Positions 53,938-62,601 are shown, counted from the stretch's first letter. The stretch is 64,000 nt of DNA from UBA2040 sp041751955 (GCA_041751955.1 JBGSIB010000050.1:102567-166566), one strand, 5' to 3'. The notes: a model not told the origin generated them from the sequence alone. Numbers and translations are program-made.

Positions 53938-54576
53938 ATGGCGAAATCTACGACATTAGAATTGCATCAAAATGTACTAAAAAAGTACATACCCAATGAA
54001 TTTGTGGAGTATACTGTGAACCTTATTTTGCGCCATCCGCTTGAGTTTCGGATAGTGCCACCGCGTAAAACTAAGTTGGGCGATTTTCGCTATGGACCAG
54101 CTCTAGAGAGACCAAAAATTACGATCAACGGAAACCTAAATCCTTATTCTTTTTTAATAACAACTTTGCACGAATTGGCCCATTATTATGTTCATTTGGA
54201 ATATGGTGGACGAATAAAGGCGCATGGTAAGGAATGGCAGCAGAAGTATAGTAAATTGATTTATCCGATAATAGAAACGGGACATTTACCAAAGGACGTT
54301 GAAAATGCTTTGTTGCAGTCGCTCGTCAATGTTAAGGCGTCTTCCTGTACGGATTTGAATTTATATCGAGTATTAAAACAATATAACGAAGGAAATCACA
54401 TTGTTTTGCATTTAGAAGACTTAGCTGAAAATGAAGATTTTATACTCAATGGAAAGTTCTTCAAGAAAGGAAAATTAAGAAGAAAACGATACCTTTGTAC
54501 TGAATTAAGAACTCGAAAACAATACCTCGTTTCGGCCATCGCTGAAGTAGAAAAAATAGAAAATGATGAAAGATAA
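53938..54576 (+). CDS. SprT-like zinc metalloprotease-fold protein
   Basis: A 212-residue protein with a SprT-like core. HELAHYYVH (~78-86) is the HExxH zinc motif, followed by a third ligand region (KAHGKEWQQKY). Related proteins cleave DNA-protein crosslinks in eukaryotes; the bacterial SprT role is not well known. The C-terminal part is basic (FKKGKLRRKRYLC). It overlaps manC by 14 nt. Confidence 0.85.
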   Translation: MAKSTTLELHQNVLKKYIPNEFVEYTVNLILRHPLEFRIVPPRKTKLGDFRYGPALERPKITINGNLNPYSFLITTLHELAHYYVHLEYGGRIKAHGKEWQQKYSKLIYPIIETGHLPKDVENALLQSLVNVKASSCTDLNLYRVLKQYNEGNHIVLHLEDLAENEDFILNGKFFKKGKLRRKRYLCTELRTRKQYLVSAIAEVEKIENDER

Positions 54577-55648
54577 TTATTGCGTGATAATGGCCGGAGG
54601 AATCGGCAGTCGATTTTGGCCGATGTCAACTCCAGAAAAACCAAAACAATTTTTGGATGTGCTTGGAATGGGAAAATCTCTCTTGCAACTGACATTTGAT
54701 CGACTAACGACCATTGCACCCAAAGAAAACATTTATATCGTAACGAACGCTAATTACGTGGATTTGTGCGCTGAACAGCTACCTCAAATGAGTCGTGAAC
54801 AGATTTTAGCTGAGCCAATGCGGAAAAACACTGCACCTTGTATTGCTTACGCTGCCGCAAAAATTCACGCACTGAACCCTAACGCAAAATTGGTTGTTGC
54901 TCCTTCAGATCATTTGATCGAAAAGGAAGATTTATTCATGGAAACAATTCAGAAAGCCTTGTTGGAAGCTGAAAATAATAAATTGGTCACACTTGGTATT
55001 CAGCCTTCAAGACCAGACACGGGTTACGGCTATATAGAAGTAGATGCCTCAGCAAATTTGGATCCAGGTGATTCATCCAAAGTTCTTCAGTTCCGCGAAA
55101 AACCTGATTTGGCTACTGCTGAATCCTTTTTAGCAAGTGGTAATTTTTTCTGGAATTCTGGAATTTTCATTTGGAGAACAGAAACTATTCTTCAGGCTCT
55201 TCACGATTTTCAACCCGGATTGTATGATGTTTTTACCAAGGAAATGAGCAACTACAATACGGTGGAGGAACAGTCAATGGTGAATCATTGTTTTGCAGAA
55301 TGTGAAGATATTTCTATCGACTTTGCGGTAATGGAACATGCTAAAAATGTAGAAGTTGTCCTTGCAACTTTCGACTGGTCTGATTTAGGAACTTGGGGTT
55401 CGCTTTACACGCACATGCATCACGACGAAAACGGAAATGCTGTAGTTGGTGATCACGTTACCATGATAGATTCCAAAAATTGCATCGTCAATGTGCCGAA
55501 TGATAAGCTGGTTATGATTCAAGGCATGGAAAATCAAATCATCATTGAATCCGAAGGCAACTTGATGATTATTTCTCAAAAAGATGAACAAGATTTGAAG
55601 AAATTTTTACCGAAAGTGCAGGATAAAAGCCCACATTTTTTTAGCTAA
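54563..55648 (+). CDS. manC: Mannose-1-phosphate guanylyltransferase
   Basis: Makes GDP-mannose from mannose-1-phosphate and GTP for polysaccharide or LPS synthesis. A 361-residue single-domain protein. The nucleotide-binding signature is AGGIGSRFWPMSTPEKPKQF (11-30, split pattern GGxGSRFWP). EPMRKNTAPCIAYAA and FREKPDLATAESFL, FWNSGIFIW and SIDFAVMEHA are the other blocks. There is no C-terminal mannose-6-phosphate isomerase domain, which is normal for this branch. Its start overlaps the SprT-like gene; a bidirectional terminator follows. Confidence 0.94.
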   Translation: MMKDNYCVIMAGGIGSRFWPMSTPEKPKQFLDVLGMGKSLLQLTFDRLTTIAPKENIYIVTNANYVDLCAEQLPQMSREQILAEPMRKNTAPCIAYAAAKIHALNPNAKLVVAPSDHLIEKEDLFMETIQKALLEAENNKLVTLGIQPSRPDTGYGYIEVDASANLDPGDSSKVLQFREKPDLATAESFLASGNFFWNSGIFIWRTETILQALHDFQPGLYDVFTKEMSNYNTVEEQSMVNHCFAECEDISIDFAVMEHAKNVEVVLATFDWSDLGTWGSLYTHMHHDENGNAVVGDHVTMIDSKNCIVNVPNDKLVMIQGMENQIIIESEGNLMIISQKDEQDLKKFLPKVQDKSPHFFS

Positions 55649-55660
55649 AAATCTCAAGCA

Positions 55661-55694
55661 AAAAAAAGCTGGCAATGATACCAGCTTTTTTTTT
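55661..55694. terminator. Bidirectional terminator after manC
   Basis: AAAAAAAGCTGG (55661-55672) pairs with CCAGC plus a T run (55681-55694); loop of 8 nt. It serves manC and the convergent 55710 gene. Confidence 0.92.
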
Positions 55695-55709
55695 TGAATA
55701 GTTTAAAGA

Positions 55710-56438
55710 TTAGAGACCTTTCTTCAATTGCTCAGAATTGAATTCGCGTAACAACTGAAAATAACCTTTTGATTCTATGGCAATTACACCACCCATGGTA
55801 TCGCCAAACTGAGCGGGTAATCCACCAGAGTAAACCATCATTTGATAAATAGATGTGCTTGGTAAATTCAATTCGCCAACGACTTTCATTCCATCTACGT
55901 AGTAAATCATGTCACCTTTTCGTGCTCCACGGAATACTAGAGAACCATCATCAGCCATTTTTACATCTGTGGTCATGGAGATTGCCAAGTCTTTAATGTT
56001 GAATTTTACTGGGCTTTTGCTGATTTCTAATGCCGTTAGTTTAGGGATAGGTAGAAAGCCTTTTTCAATTTTAATCCCTTGATCAACTCTGCTAACTACA
56101 ATTGTAGGCATTTCTAAAATGTTGTTCGTATATTCTATTACACCTGCATCAGCAAAACCATCCATTGGGACATCTACTATTTTGGAGCGCAAAGTATCAC
56201 CATTTTTACAAACCAATATCTGATATTTGCCAGGAGGAATTGCACTAATTCGAAATCTTCCGTCAAAGTCGGATTTAGAATTGTACCGTTTGTCTTGATC
56301 GATAATAAAAACTCGAGCATCAATAACTGGTTCATTCGTTTTATATTGAATTATTGTTCCAATTACATCTCCCAAAGCACCTTGCCCGAAACTTGTACTT
56401 GCCATGAGAAGTACCATCATTGTAATTAACTTTTTCAT
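55710..56438 (-). CDS. TonB plug-domain protein without a beta-barrel
   Basis: A 242-residue secreted protein. The signal peptide is cut near STSFGQ (residue ~19). Residues ~22-105 form a carboxypeptidase-regulatory-like sandwich (DVIGTIIQYKTNEPVIDARV). Residues ~140-230 are a TonB-dependent receptor plug domain (VFRGARKGDMIYYVDGMKV, GGLPAQFGDTMGGVIAIESK). The 22-strand barrel expected of ~600 more residues is missing and the frame ends naturally at a terminator. It is presumably a free periplasmic plug or a signal-transfer protein. It follows a lipoprotein gene and a CNT transporter gene. Confidence 0.84.
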   Translation of the reverse strand: MKKLITMMVLLMASTSFGQGALGDVIGTIIQYKTNEPVIDARVFIIDQDKRYNSKSDFDGRFRISAIPPGKYQILVCKNGDTLRSKIVDVPMDGFADAGVIEYTNNILEMPTIVVSRVDQGIKIEKGFLPIPKLTALEISKSPVKFNIKDLAISMTTDVKMADDGSLVFRGARKGDMIYYVDGMKVVGELNLPSTSIYQMMVYSGGLPAQFGDTMGGVIAIESKGYFQLLREFNSEQLKKGL

Positions 56439-56508
56439 CTTCTTGTATTTTAAGGGTTATACCTTTAAGATGAGAACAGTTTTAGAATTCCATAAAATAA
56501 AAAACATT

Positions 56509-56934
56509 TTATTTCAAATAAGCAGAAATATGGCTTTTTATAAATTCAACATCCGGCTCAGGAGCGCCTTTTGAAATTGCCAAATTAAATTTACTTTCTT
56601 GAAAATTATATTCGAATATAGTGTAATCTGCATTAGAAATACAATCCTCTCCTTGCAAGAGATAATAGTTGTAAAACGGTTCAATGTATGTTTGTCCATA
56701 CAAAATCACATTTTTAAATGCTGGTTTCTTGTTTGAAGTAAGTTTTTTGAATTCTTTTTTGGAAAACGCGAATTTGACATCGCCGTAATTCAAATTGCTT
56801 AAATTGAGTTTCTCGTTATAGATTCGAGTTTCGCCGTCGATATTTTCGACTTTGTTGTAAACCGCCATTTTTGAAAAATGCGAGCAACTCGACAATAAAA
56901 CAATTCCAATAAGAAGTTGAATTGTCTTTCCCAT
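56509..56934 (-). CDS. Hypothetical lipoprotein
   Basis: A 141-residue lipoprotein with lipobox LLSSC (Cys17). The mature chain has KVENIDGETRIYNEKLN and KNVILYGQTYIEPFYNYYLLQGED segments and resembles small Bacteroidota envelope lipoproteins, with no named family. It begins 5 nt after the CNT transporter stop, so they are almost certainly co-transcribed. Confidence 0.62.
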   Translation of the reverse strand: MGKTIQLLIGIVLLSSCSHFSKMAVYNKVENIDGETRIYNEKLNLSNLNYGDVKFAFSKKEFKKLTSNKKPAFKNVILYGQTYIEPFYNYYLLQGEDCISNADYTIFEYNFQESKFNLAISKGAPEPDVEFIKSHISAYLK

Positions 56935-56939
56935 TCCTT

Positions 56940-58595
56940 TTATCCTATTATCATCCCGGCTATCGTAGCCGACATTAAAGAGGCTAAACTTCCACCAATC
57001 ACAGCTTTTAGACCAAATTCAGAAAGTGTTTTCCGTTGATTCGGCGCCAAGGAGCCTATTCCACCAATCTGTATACCAATGGAAGCGAAGTTGGCAAATC
57101 CACAAAGCATGTACGTGGCCATAATCACGGATTTGTCATAAGTAAGATGCATTGCACTACCCGCATTTTTCAGTTCCGCCAACTGAATGTAGCCAACAAA
57201 TTCTGATGCCGCTAATTTCACACCCAAGAGCTGTCCCATGAGCATCATGTCTTCACTTGCAACGCCAATCAACCACATCAAAGGAGAAAAGATTATACCA
57301 AGTATGGTTTCTAAAGAGAAAGAGGCGTATGGCGTATTTTCTGCTATCACCCCATTTAGTCCAGACCACCCGCCAATCCAGCCTAAACCGTAATTGATCA
57401 TGGCAATAAATGCAATAAACACCAAAAGCATCGCGGCAACATTTGCAGCTAATTTTAGACCTTCTGTTGTTCCTGTTGCAATGGCGTCCAAGATATTGGC
57501 ACCTATCTTTTCTTTTGAAACAGATACATCTGTAACTATCGATTCTGTTTGTGGATAAAGCATTTTGGCTATGACAATCGCTCCAGGAGCTGCCATCACT
57601 GATGCAGCCAACAGGTGTTTTGCAAATTCCAAGCGAAGTGCTTGGTCATTTCCTCCTAAGAATCCAATGTAAGCTGCGAGCACTCCTCCAGCTACTGTTG
57701 CCATTCCACCTATCATCACTAGCAAGATTTCACTCTTATTCATTTTTTCGAGGTAAGCTTTGATCATCAATGGAGCCTCGGTTTGTCCCAAGAATATATT
57801 TCCCGCAACAGATAGACTCTCCGCCCCAGAAATCGCTAAAAGTTTTGTGAGTACAATGGCTAGTCCAGCAACTATTTTTTGAATTATTCCAAGATAAAAA
57901 AGTAAAGAAGTTAGAGCAGAGAAGAAAATAATGGTTGGCAAAACTTGGAATAGGAATATGAAACCATAACTGTCAATATCCATTAATCCACCCAATAAAA
58001 ATTCGCTTCCTGAGCGCGTGAAATCGAGCACAAGAACAAACAAGCCACCAATGGATTCGAATGCACTTTGCACAAAACCAACTTTCAACACTCCTATCGC
58101 CAAAACTAATTGAGCGCCAATACCAATTGCTACCGTTCTCCATTTTATCGCTCTTCGGTTATTACTAAACAAATAAGCAATTAGCAGTAAAACTAGCATT
58201 CCCACCAACCCACGTAGAATTCCAATGGCAGTTAAGCCTTCATTGGGTTTTAATTTTTTTAGGACAACGGGAGCTTTTTTAAACTCAGGTTTGAAAGTAT
58301 AAGTTGCTTCTAGATTAGAAAGAATTAATGTCGAGTCGGTAGCTTCAGAAATAGAAAACCTTTTGGTTGCAACACCATCTTCTTTTCCAAACAAAAATAA
58401 GCTTGAATCTTGTATGAGAAAATCACCTTGTTGCGCTAAGCTATCCTTTGAAATTTTTATTTGATAATTTCCTTTTTTGAGTTCAATGAAATCTCCATTT
58501 TTGGTTGTGAGTTCCCATTTACCTTGAATATCTTGACCAAAGGATAAAGCGGAAATAAAAATGACAAATAAAATAGAAAGAAATCTTCTGGTCAT
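56940..58595 (-). CDS. Concentrative nucleoside transporter (CNT) with extra N-terminal domain
   Basis: A 551-residue protein from ATG 58595 (MTRRFLSILFVIF). A signal peptide (cut near SALSFGQ) is followed by ~85 residues of beta-rich sequence resembling a lipocalin-like fold (IQGKWELTTKNGDFIELKKG, FKPEF). The rest (~125-551) is a CNT/NupC permease with about eight helices. It carries SVAGNIFLGQTEAPLMIKAYL, VMIGGMATVAGGVLAAYIG and SEDMMLMGQLLGVKLAASEFVGY, all diagnostic. It would take up nucleosides with H+ or Na+. The periplasmic N-terminal domain is unusual. Promoter at 58619-58648. Confidence 0.9.
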   Translation of the reverse strand: MTRRFLSILFVIFISALSFGQDIQGKWELTTKNGDFIELKKGNYQIKISKDSLAQQGDFLIQDSSLFLFGKEDGVATKRFSISEATDSTLILSNLEATYTFKPEFKKAPVVLKKLKPNEGLTAIGILRGLVGMLVLLLIAYLFSNNRRAIKWRTVAIGIGAQLVLAIGVLKVGFVQSAFESIGGLFVLVLDFTRSGSEFLLGGLMDIDSYGFIFLFQVLPTIIFFSALTSLLFYLGIIQKIVAGLAIVLTKLLAISGAESLSVAGNIFLGQTEAPLMIKAYLEKMNKSEILLVMIGGMATVAGGVLAAYIGFLGGNDQALRLEFAKHLLAASVMAAPGAIVIAKMLYPQTESIVTDVSVSKEKIGANILDAIATGTTEGLKLAANVAAMLLVFIAFIAMINYGLGWIGGWSGLNGVIAENTPYASFSLETILGIIFSPLMWLIGVASEDMMLMGQLLGVKLAASEFVGYIQLAELKNAGSAMHLTYDKSVIMATYMLCGFANFASIGIQIGGIGSLAPNQRKTLSEFGLKAVIGGSLASLMSATIAGMIIG

Positions 58596-58618
58596 GTACG
58601 TGAATTTCAAGTTGAAGC

Positions 58619-58648
58619 CAAAATTAAGATTTTTTTGTTATCGAGCAA
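58619..58648 (-). promoter_or_regulatory. Promoter for the CNT transporter operon
   Basis: Minus strand: TTG (58648-58646), 19-nt spacer, TAATTTTG (58626-58619), 23 nt before the ATG. Confidence 0.65.
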
Positions 58649-58794
58649 CTCCGCCAATTTTTAGCCTTGTTTAACTATAATATTGAAGTTTATAGATCTT
58701 TTGATTTAGGTTGATACAAGCAGTATAATTTCTGTTTACAACCTGATGGAATTTGGCTTGTACTTTGATTATAAACTGAAAGAAGTCGGGTTTT

Positions 58795-58843
58795 ACCCTG
58801 ACCTGACTACGTGCCTTTGGCAGGCAGGGCGAAGTCGAAGGGT
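58795..58843. repeat. Dispersed inverted-repeat element with TTCGACTTCGCCC core
   Basis: The element starts ACCCTGACC (58795-58803) and ends GAAGTCGAAGGGT (58831-58843). A GCC-TTTG-GGC hairpin (58813-58825 region) lies within it. On the minus strand its start reads CCCTTCGACTTCGC, related to the cores at 9034-9049 and 60511-60525. Confidence 0.6.
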
Positions 58844-58845
58844 AC

Positions 58846-59436
58846 TTATGAAGTCCGCTTATTAATCTCATCTCGAATTCTCGAAGCCAATTCATAGTCT
58901 TCATTTTCGATGGCTTCATTCAAGTCTGCTTCTAGTTCAGTAATAGAGCGTTTATCTACGTCGTCAGCAGTTTCGGTTTCATCATCAAATTCTAGCATTT
59001 CTAATGGATCTGAACCTTCTTCTGACTCATCTAACAAAATCCCAGCACTGGAAATAATATTTTCAAAGGTGTAAATTGGACAAGAAAAGCGAACTCCAAT
59101 AGCAACAGCATCTGATGTTCTCGCATCTATCTCTGTAGAAAATCCGTCTTTTTCACAAACGATTTTGGCATAAAAAATACCTTCAACCAACTTGTAAATG
59201 ATAATTTCTTTCACTTCAATAGAAAAAGAAGTCGCAAAACTTTTGAATAAATCGTGAGTTAAAGGACGTGTGGGAACCATTTTCTCCAATTCTATCGCAA
59301 TTGCCTGAGCCTCGAACCCGCCAATGATTATAGGCAATCGACGCTTTCCACCAACTTCCGCCAAAACCAGAGCATACGCACCCGACTGTGTTTGGCTATA
59401 CGATAATCCTACAATTTCAAGTTTTACTTTTTCCAT
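58846..59436 (-). CDS. Bifunctional nuclease-family protein with a UVR motif
   Basis: A 196-residue protein. Residues ~1-130 are the bifunctional nuclease (DUF151) domain (VLAEVGGKRRLPIIIGGFEAQ split by its loop; ARTSDAVAIGVRFSCPI). Plant relatives cut RNA and DNA; the role in bacteria is unknown. A linker rich in Asp and Glu leads to a UvrB/UvrC motif (LEADLNEAIENEDYELASRIRDEI) at the C-terminus, used for protein-protein contact. The stop codon lies beside the dispersed element at 58795-58843. Confidence 0.87.
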   Translation of the reverse strand: MEKVKLEIVGLSYSQTQSGAYALVLAEVGGKRRLPIIIGGFEAQAIAIELEKMVPTRPLTHDLFKSFATSFSIEVKEIIIYKLVEGIFYAKIVCEKDGFSTEIDARTSDAVAIGVRFSCPIYTFENIISSAGILLDESEEGSDPLEMLEFDDETETADDVDKRSITELEADLNEAIENEDYELASRIRDEINKRTS

Positions 59437-59543
59437 GCTAAACGAACACGCCTTCGGATTGATTTAAATGAATAGGGAAGCAATAATTCGCTTCCCTAAT
59501 ATTTTTAATTGCTCAAAAGTACAATTTCTTGTCGAAATAATAT

Positions 59544-60485
59544 TTATTGAGCTGCCTTGAATTTTTTAAGTGCTTCGTTTAATCGTGGTAAAACCTCAAA
59601 TGCATCACCTAAAACTCCATAATCAGCGGCTTTGAAAAAAGGTGCTTCTGGATCCGTATTGATTACTACAATCACTTTTGAACCATTTACTCCGGCCAAA
59701 TGCTGAATGGCACCAGAAATTCCAGCTGCAATGTATAAATTCGGACGGATGGCAAATCCTGTTTGTCCAACGTGTTCATGATGAGGTCTCCAACCGATAT
59801 CGGCTACAGGACGAGAACATGCCGTAGCTGCTCCTAAAGTTTTCGCTAAATCTTCTACCATTCCCCAGTTTTCAGGGCCTTTCAATCCGCGACCTGCAGA
59901 AACCACTAACTCAGCTTCTGTCAAAGGTATTTCTCCTTCAGGAATTTTGGTTTCTAATACTTTTATGCCAACATCCCCAACTTGTCCATCGAAATTTTCA
60001 ACAGCACAATTTGCTCCTGTAATTTCTGGCTGAATAGAATTGGCCAATAAAGAAATTATTTTCACATCCGTATTCACTTTTACCTTTCCAAAAGCTTTTC
60101 CGGAAAAAACATTTACTTTACAAGTGAAATCGCCATTCGTTTCTGGCAAGGCAATCGCACCCGAGATTAAACCAGCTTTTAATTTTACAGATAAACGCGG
60201 AGCTACAGATTTAGCAATTAAGTCATGTGAGAAAATAATGATTTTTGCATCAACAGCACTAGCAGCATTGGCAATTAATCGAGTCAATTGTTGAGCGTCG
60301 TCCGCTTTAGCATTATGATCCACCATAACTTTGGAAGCACCATATTGACCTAACATAGCCAAGTCAGCATCAGTTGCATTTCCTGCAGTAACCACAGCAA
60401 CATCGCCTAATTTTTTACCATACGTTACCACCTCCATGGCGCTTTTGCCTATTCCGTGGTCTGAATTTACATATACTAATATCAT
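59544..60485 (-). CDS. etfA: Electron transfer flavoprotein subunit alpha
   Basis: The FAD-binding subunit of ETF, which passes electrons from acyl-CoA dehydrogenases to the quinone pool. A 313-residue protein. Its C-terminal FAD domain is seen in SAGRGLKGPENWG, CSRPVADIGWRPHHEHVGQTG and YIAAGISGAIQHLAG. The gene order etfB-etfA matches convention. An 86-nt gap with a repeat element separates them. Confidence 0.96.
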   Translation of the reverse strand: MILVYVNSDHGIGKSAMEVVTYGKKLGDVAVVTAGNATDADLAMLGQYGASKVMVDHNAKADDAQQLTRLIANAASAVDAKIIIFSHDLIAKSVAPRLSVKLKAGLISGAIALPETNGDFTCKVNVFSGKAFGKVKVNTDVKIISLLANSIQPEITGANCAVENFDGQVGDVGIKVLETKIPEGEIPLTEAELVVSAGRGLKGPENWGMVEDLAKTLGAATACSRPVADIGWRPHHEHVGQTGFAIRPNLYIAAGISGAIQHLAGVNGSKVIVVINTDPEAPFFKAADYGVLGDAFEVLPRLNEALKKFKAAQ

Positions 60486-60510
60486 ATCTTTTTCTTTTTT
60501 GTCGCTTGCT

Positions 60511-60559
60511 TTCGACTACGCTCAATCAGCCTTCAAATCAAGGGTTGAGTCGTGTCGAA
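60511..60559. repeat. Dispersed inverted repeat between etfB and etfA
   Basis: TTCGACTACGCTCAA (60511-60525) faces TTGAGTCGTGTCGAA (60545-60559); 11 of 15 bases pair, with a 19-nt loop. It lies between two co-transcribed genes and may be copied as RNA. Confidence 0.75.
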
Positions 60560-60571
60560 GTCCGTCCAATA

Positions 60572-61312
60572 TTAAATAACTTTCGCTTCGTTATGCAGTA
60601 ATGCTACCAATTCATCCATATTTTCTGGATCAATCATTTTTACCGCTGATTTTGCATTGGGTGTTTCGTATGAAACGAACGATGTTAAGGAATCAATTGC
60701 AGCCGGCGCAACTACATTCAAAGGTTTTGTTCTAGCGGCCATAATTCCTCTCATGTTTGGAATACGTTGTTCAGCCATTCCTTTAGCACAAGAAGCAACA
60801 AATGGAGTATTTACTTGAACCTCTTGAACGCCTCCAGTAACTTCTCTTTCTAAAGTAGCCGTGTTTCCAGAGACATCTAATTTTGTTGCCAAGGAAACAA
60901 AGGGAATTTCCATAGCTTCAGCAATCATTCCAGCAACTTGTGAACCGTTATAATTAATAGTTTCTTTTCCCGTCAAAACGATGTCAAAACTATTTGCTTT
61001 CGCATAGTTGGCAATTTGCATTGCTGTATAATACGCATCTGTTGCCTCTGCGTCAATGCGAACAGCATCATCCGCTCCAATTGCCAAAGCTTTTCTGATA
61101 ATGGCGTCATCTGTAGCTAGACCAACTGTAATGATGGTAACATTTCCACCACCAGCTTCTTTCAACTCAAGTGCACGAACTAACGCGTACCATTCGTCAT
61201 ATGGATTGACAATAAATTGTACGCCATTTTCGTCAAACTGAGTATTTCCGGCCGAAAAAGCGATTTTTGATGTGGTATCAGGTGCTTTACTGATACAAAC
61301 CAATATTTTCAT
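60572..61312 (-). CDS. etfB: Electron transfer flavoprotein subunit beta
   Basis: The AMP-binding partner of EtfA. A 246-residue protein of the ETF beta family with MKILVCISKAPDTT at the N-terminus, YDEWYALVRALELKE and GKETINYNGSQVAGMIAEAM. A TACTTTTA promoter-like box is seen on the minus strand at 61349-61342, 30 nt upstream. The gene is followed by etfA. Confidence 0.96.
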   Translation of the reverse strand: MKILVCISKAPDTTSKIAFSAGNTQFDENGVQFIVNPYDEWYALVRALELKEAGGGNVTIITVGLATDDAIIRKALAIGADDAVRIDAEATDAYYTAMQIANYAKANSFDIVLTGKETINYNGSQVAGMIAEAMEIPFVSLATKLDVSGNTATLEREVTGGVQEVQVNTPFVASCAKGMAEQRIPNMRGIMAARTKPLNVVAPAAIDSLTSFVSYETPNAKSAVKMIDPENMDELVALLHNEAKVI

Positions 61313-61441
61313 GTTGATTGTTTTATCGTAAAATTTGTCTGTAAAAGTAACAATCTTTAGGGGAATTTGTTGCTCTAATTGTTATTTTTCAATAATAATA
61401 TATTATGCGTGCTTAGGAATAAATTGTGGCTGGTAGCCTTT

Positions 61442-61491
61442 GGCTATTGGCTTTTGACTTATGCTGCGGCTCAAGCCAAAAGCCAACAGCC
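61442..61491. repeat. Long inverted repeat upstream of pdhB
   Basis: GGCTATTGGCTTTTGACTT (61442-61460) faces AAGCCAAAAGCCAACAGCC (61473-61491); 17 of 19 positions pair, with a 12-nt loop. Further TAGCC/GGCT words lie just outside. It resembles short dispersed GGCTATTGGCT elements; copies elsewhere in the genome cannot be checked here. The 286-nt gap 61313-61598 holds this element and promoters only. Confidence 0.82.
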
Positions 61492-61532
61492 GAGTGTCAA
61501 AGAATTTTTGCTGCAAAAAATTCAATCATCAC

Positions 61533-61563
61533 TTGCACCTTAAACTACTAAACTCTAATTTTG
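61533..61563 (+). promoter_or_regulatory. Promoter for pdhB
   Basis: TTG (61533-61535), 20-nt spacer, TAATTTTG (61556-61563); ATG at 61599. Confidence 0.65.
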
Positions 61564-61598
61564 GCGCACCTTATAATTAAGGTTAAAAAAGATAAAAC

Positions 61599-62579
61599 AT
61601 GAAAACCCTACAATTCAGAGAAGCTTTAAGAGAAGCCATGTCAGAGGAAATGCGTCGCGATGAAAACGTATTTTTAATGGGCGAAGAAGTTGCAGAATAC
61701 AATGGAGCTTATAAAGTTTCTCAAGGTATGTTGGATGAATTCGGTGCCAAAAGAGTTATCGATACACCCATAGCAGAATTGGGATTTGCTGGTATTGCTG
61801 TTGGAGCATCGATGAATGGGTTAAGACCTATCGTAGAATTCATGACTTGGAATTTCGCGATTCTAGCCGCAGACCAAATCATTAACTCAGCTGCAAAAAT
61901 GATGCAAATGTCTGGTGGTCAGTATCATTGTCCGATTGTTTTCCGTGGCGGTAATGGAACAGCTGGTCAACTAGGTGCTACGCATTCTCAAAGTTTCGAG
62001 GCATTTTATGCACATGTTCCTGGTTTAAAGGTTATTACACCTTCCAATCCTGCTGATGCAAAAGGATTATTGAAAGCTGCTATTCGCGATAACGACCCTG
62101 TTGTTTTCTTGGAATCTGAAAAAATGTATGGCGACAAAGGTGAAGTGCCTGAGGGTGAATACATTATTCCGATTGGAGTTGCTGATATCAAAAGAAAAGG
62201 AACAGACGTTACCATCGTTTCTTTCGGAAAAATTATGAAAGTGGCGTTTGAAGCTGCAGAAGTATTGGAAAAAGAAGGAATTTCATGCGAAATCATTGAT
62301 TTGAGAACTATCCGACCGATTGACTATGCTTGCGTAGTGGATTCTGTAAAGAAAACAAACCGTTGTGTAGTTTTGGAAGAATCTTGGCCTTTGGCGTCTA
62401 TTTCTTCTGAAATTTCCTATCATTTGCAACGTTATGCATTTGACTACTTGGATGCTCCTGTAATGCGCGTTACGCAAACAGATACACCATTCGCTTTCTC
62501 ACCAACATTAATTGATGAGGCATTACCAAATGTTCAGCGTTTGATTGCTGCGATTAAATCAACATTGAATAGAAATTAA
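61599..62579 (+). CDS. pdhB: Pyruvate dehydrogenase E1 component, beta subunit
   Basis: Part of the pyruvate dehydrogenase complex that makes acetyl-CoA. The 326 residues are the C-terminal-half E1 (beta) of the alpha2beta2 type. FLMGEEVAEYNGAYKVSQGM, TPIAELGFAGIAVGA (a thiamine-diphosphate contact block), FRGGNGTAGQLGATHSQSFE and FLESEKMYGDKGEVP are typical. No alpha subunit, E2 or E3 gene is adjacent in the window. The gene has its own promoter and a terminator at 62602-62634. Confidence 0.95.
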   Translation: MKTLQFREALREAMSEEMRRDENVFLMGEEVAEYNGAYKVSQGMLDEFGAKRVIDTPIAELGFAGIAVGASMNGLRPIVEFMTWNFAILAADQIINSAAKMMQMSGGQYHCPIVFRGGNGTAGQLGATHSQSFEAFYAHVPGLKVITPSNPADAKGLLKAAIRDNDPVVFLESEKMYGDKGEVPEGEYIIPIGVADIKRKGTDVTIVSFGKIMKVAFEAAEVLEKEGISCEIIDLRTIRPIDYACVVDSVKKTNRCVVLEESWPLASISSEISYHLQRYAFDYLDAPVMRVTQTDTPFAFSPTLIDEALPNVQRLIAAIKSTLNRN

Positions 62580-62601
62580 TAGAAACTTCTTGTACTTTTT
62601 G

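Noticed and set aside
58671..58919. Minus-strand ORF of 82 residues in the gap before the CNT gene
   Set aside because: It overlaps the nuclease gene and the repeat element and has no recognisable signal or family; its tail is oddly protein-like but unsupported.
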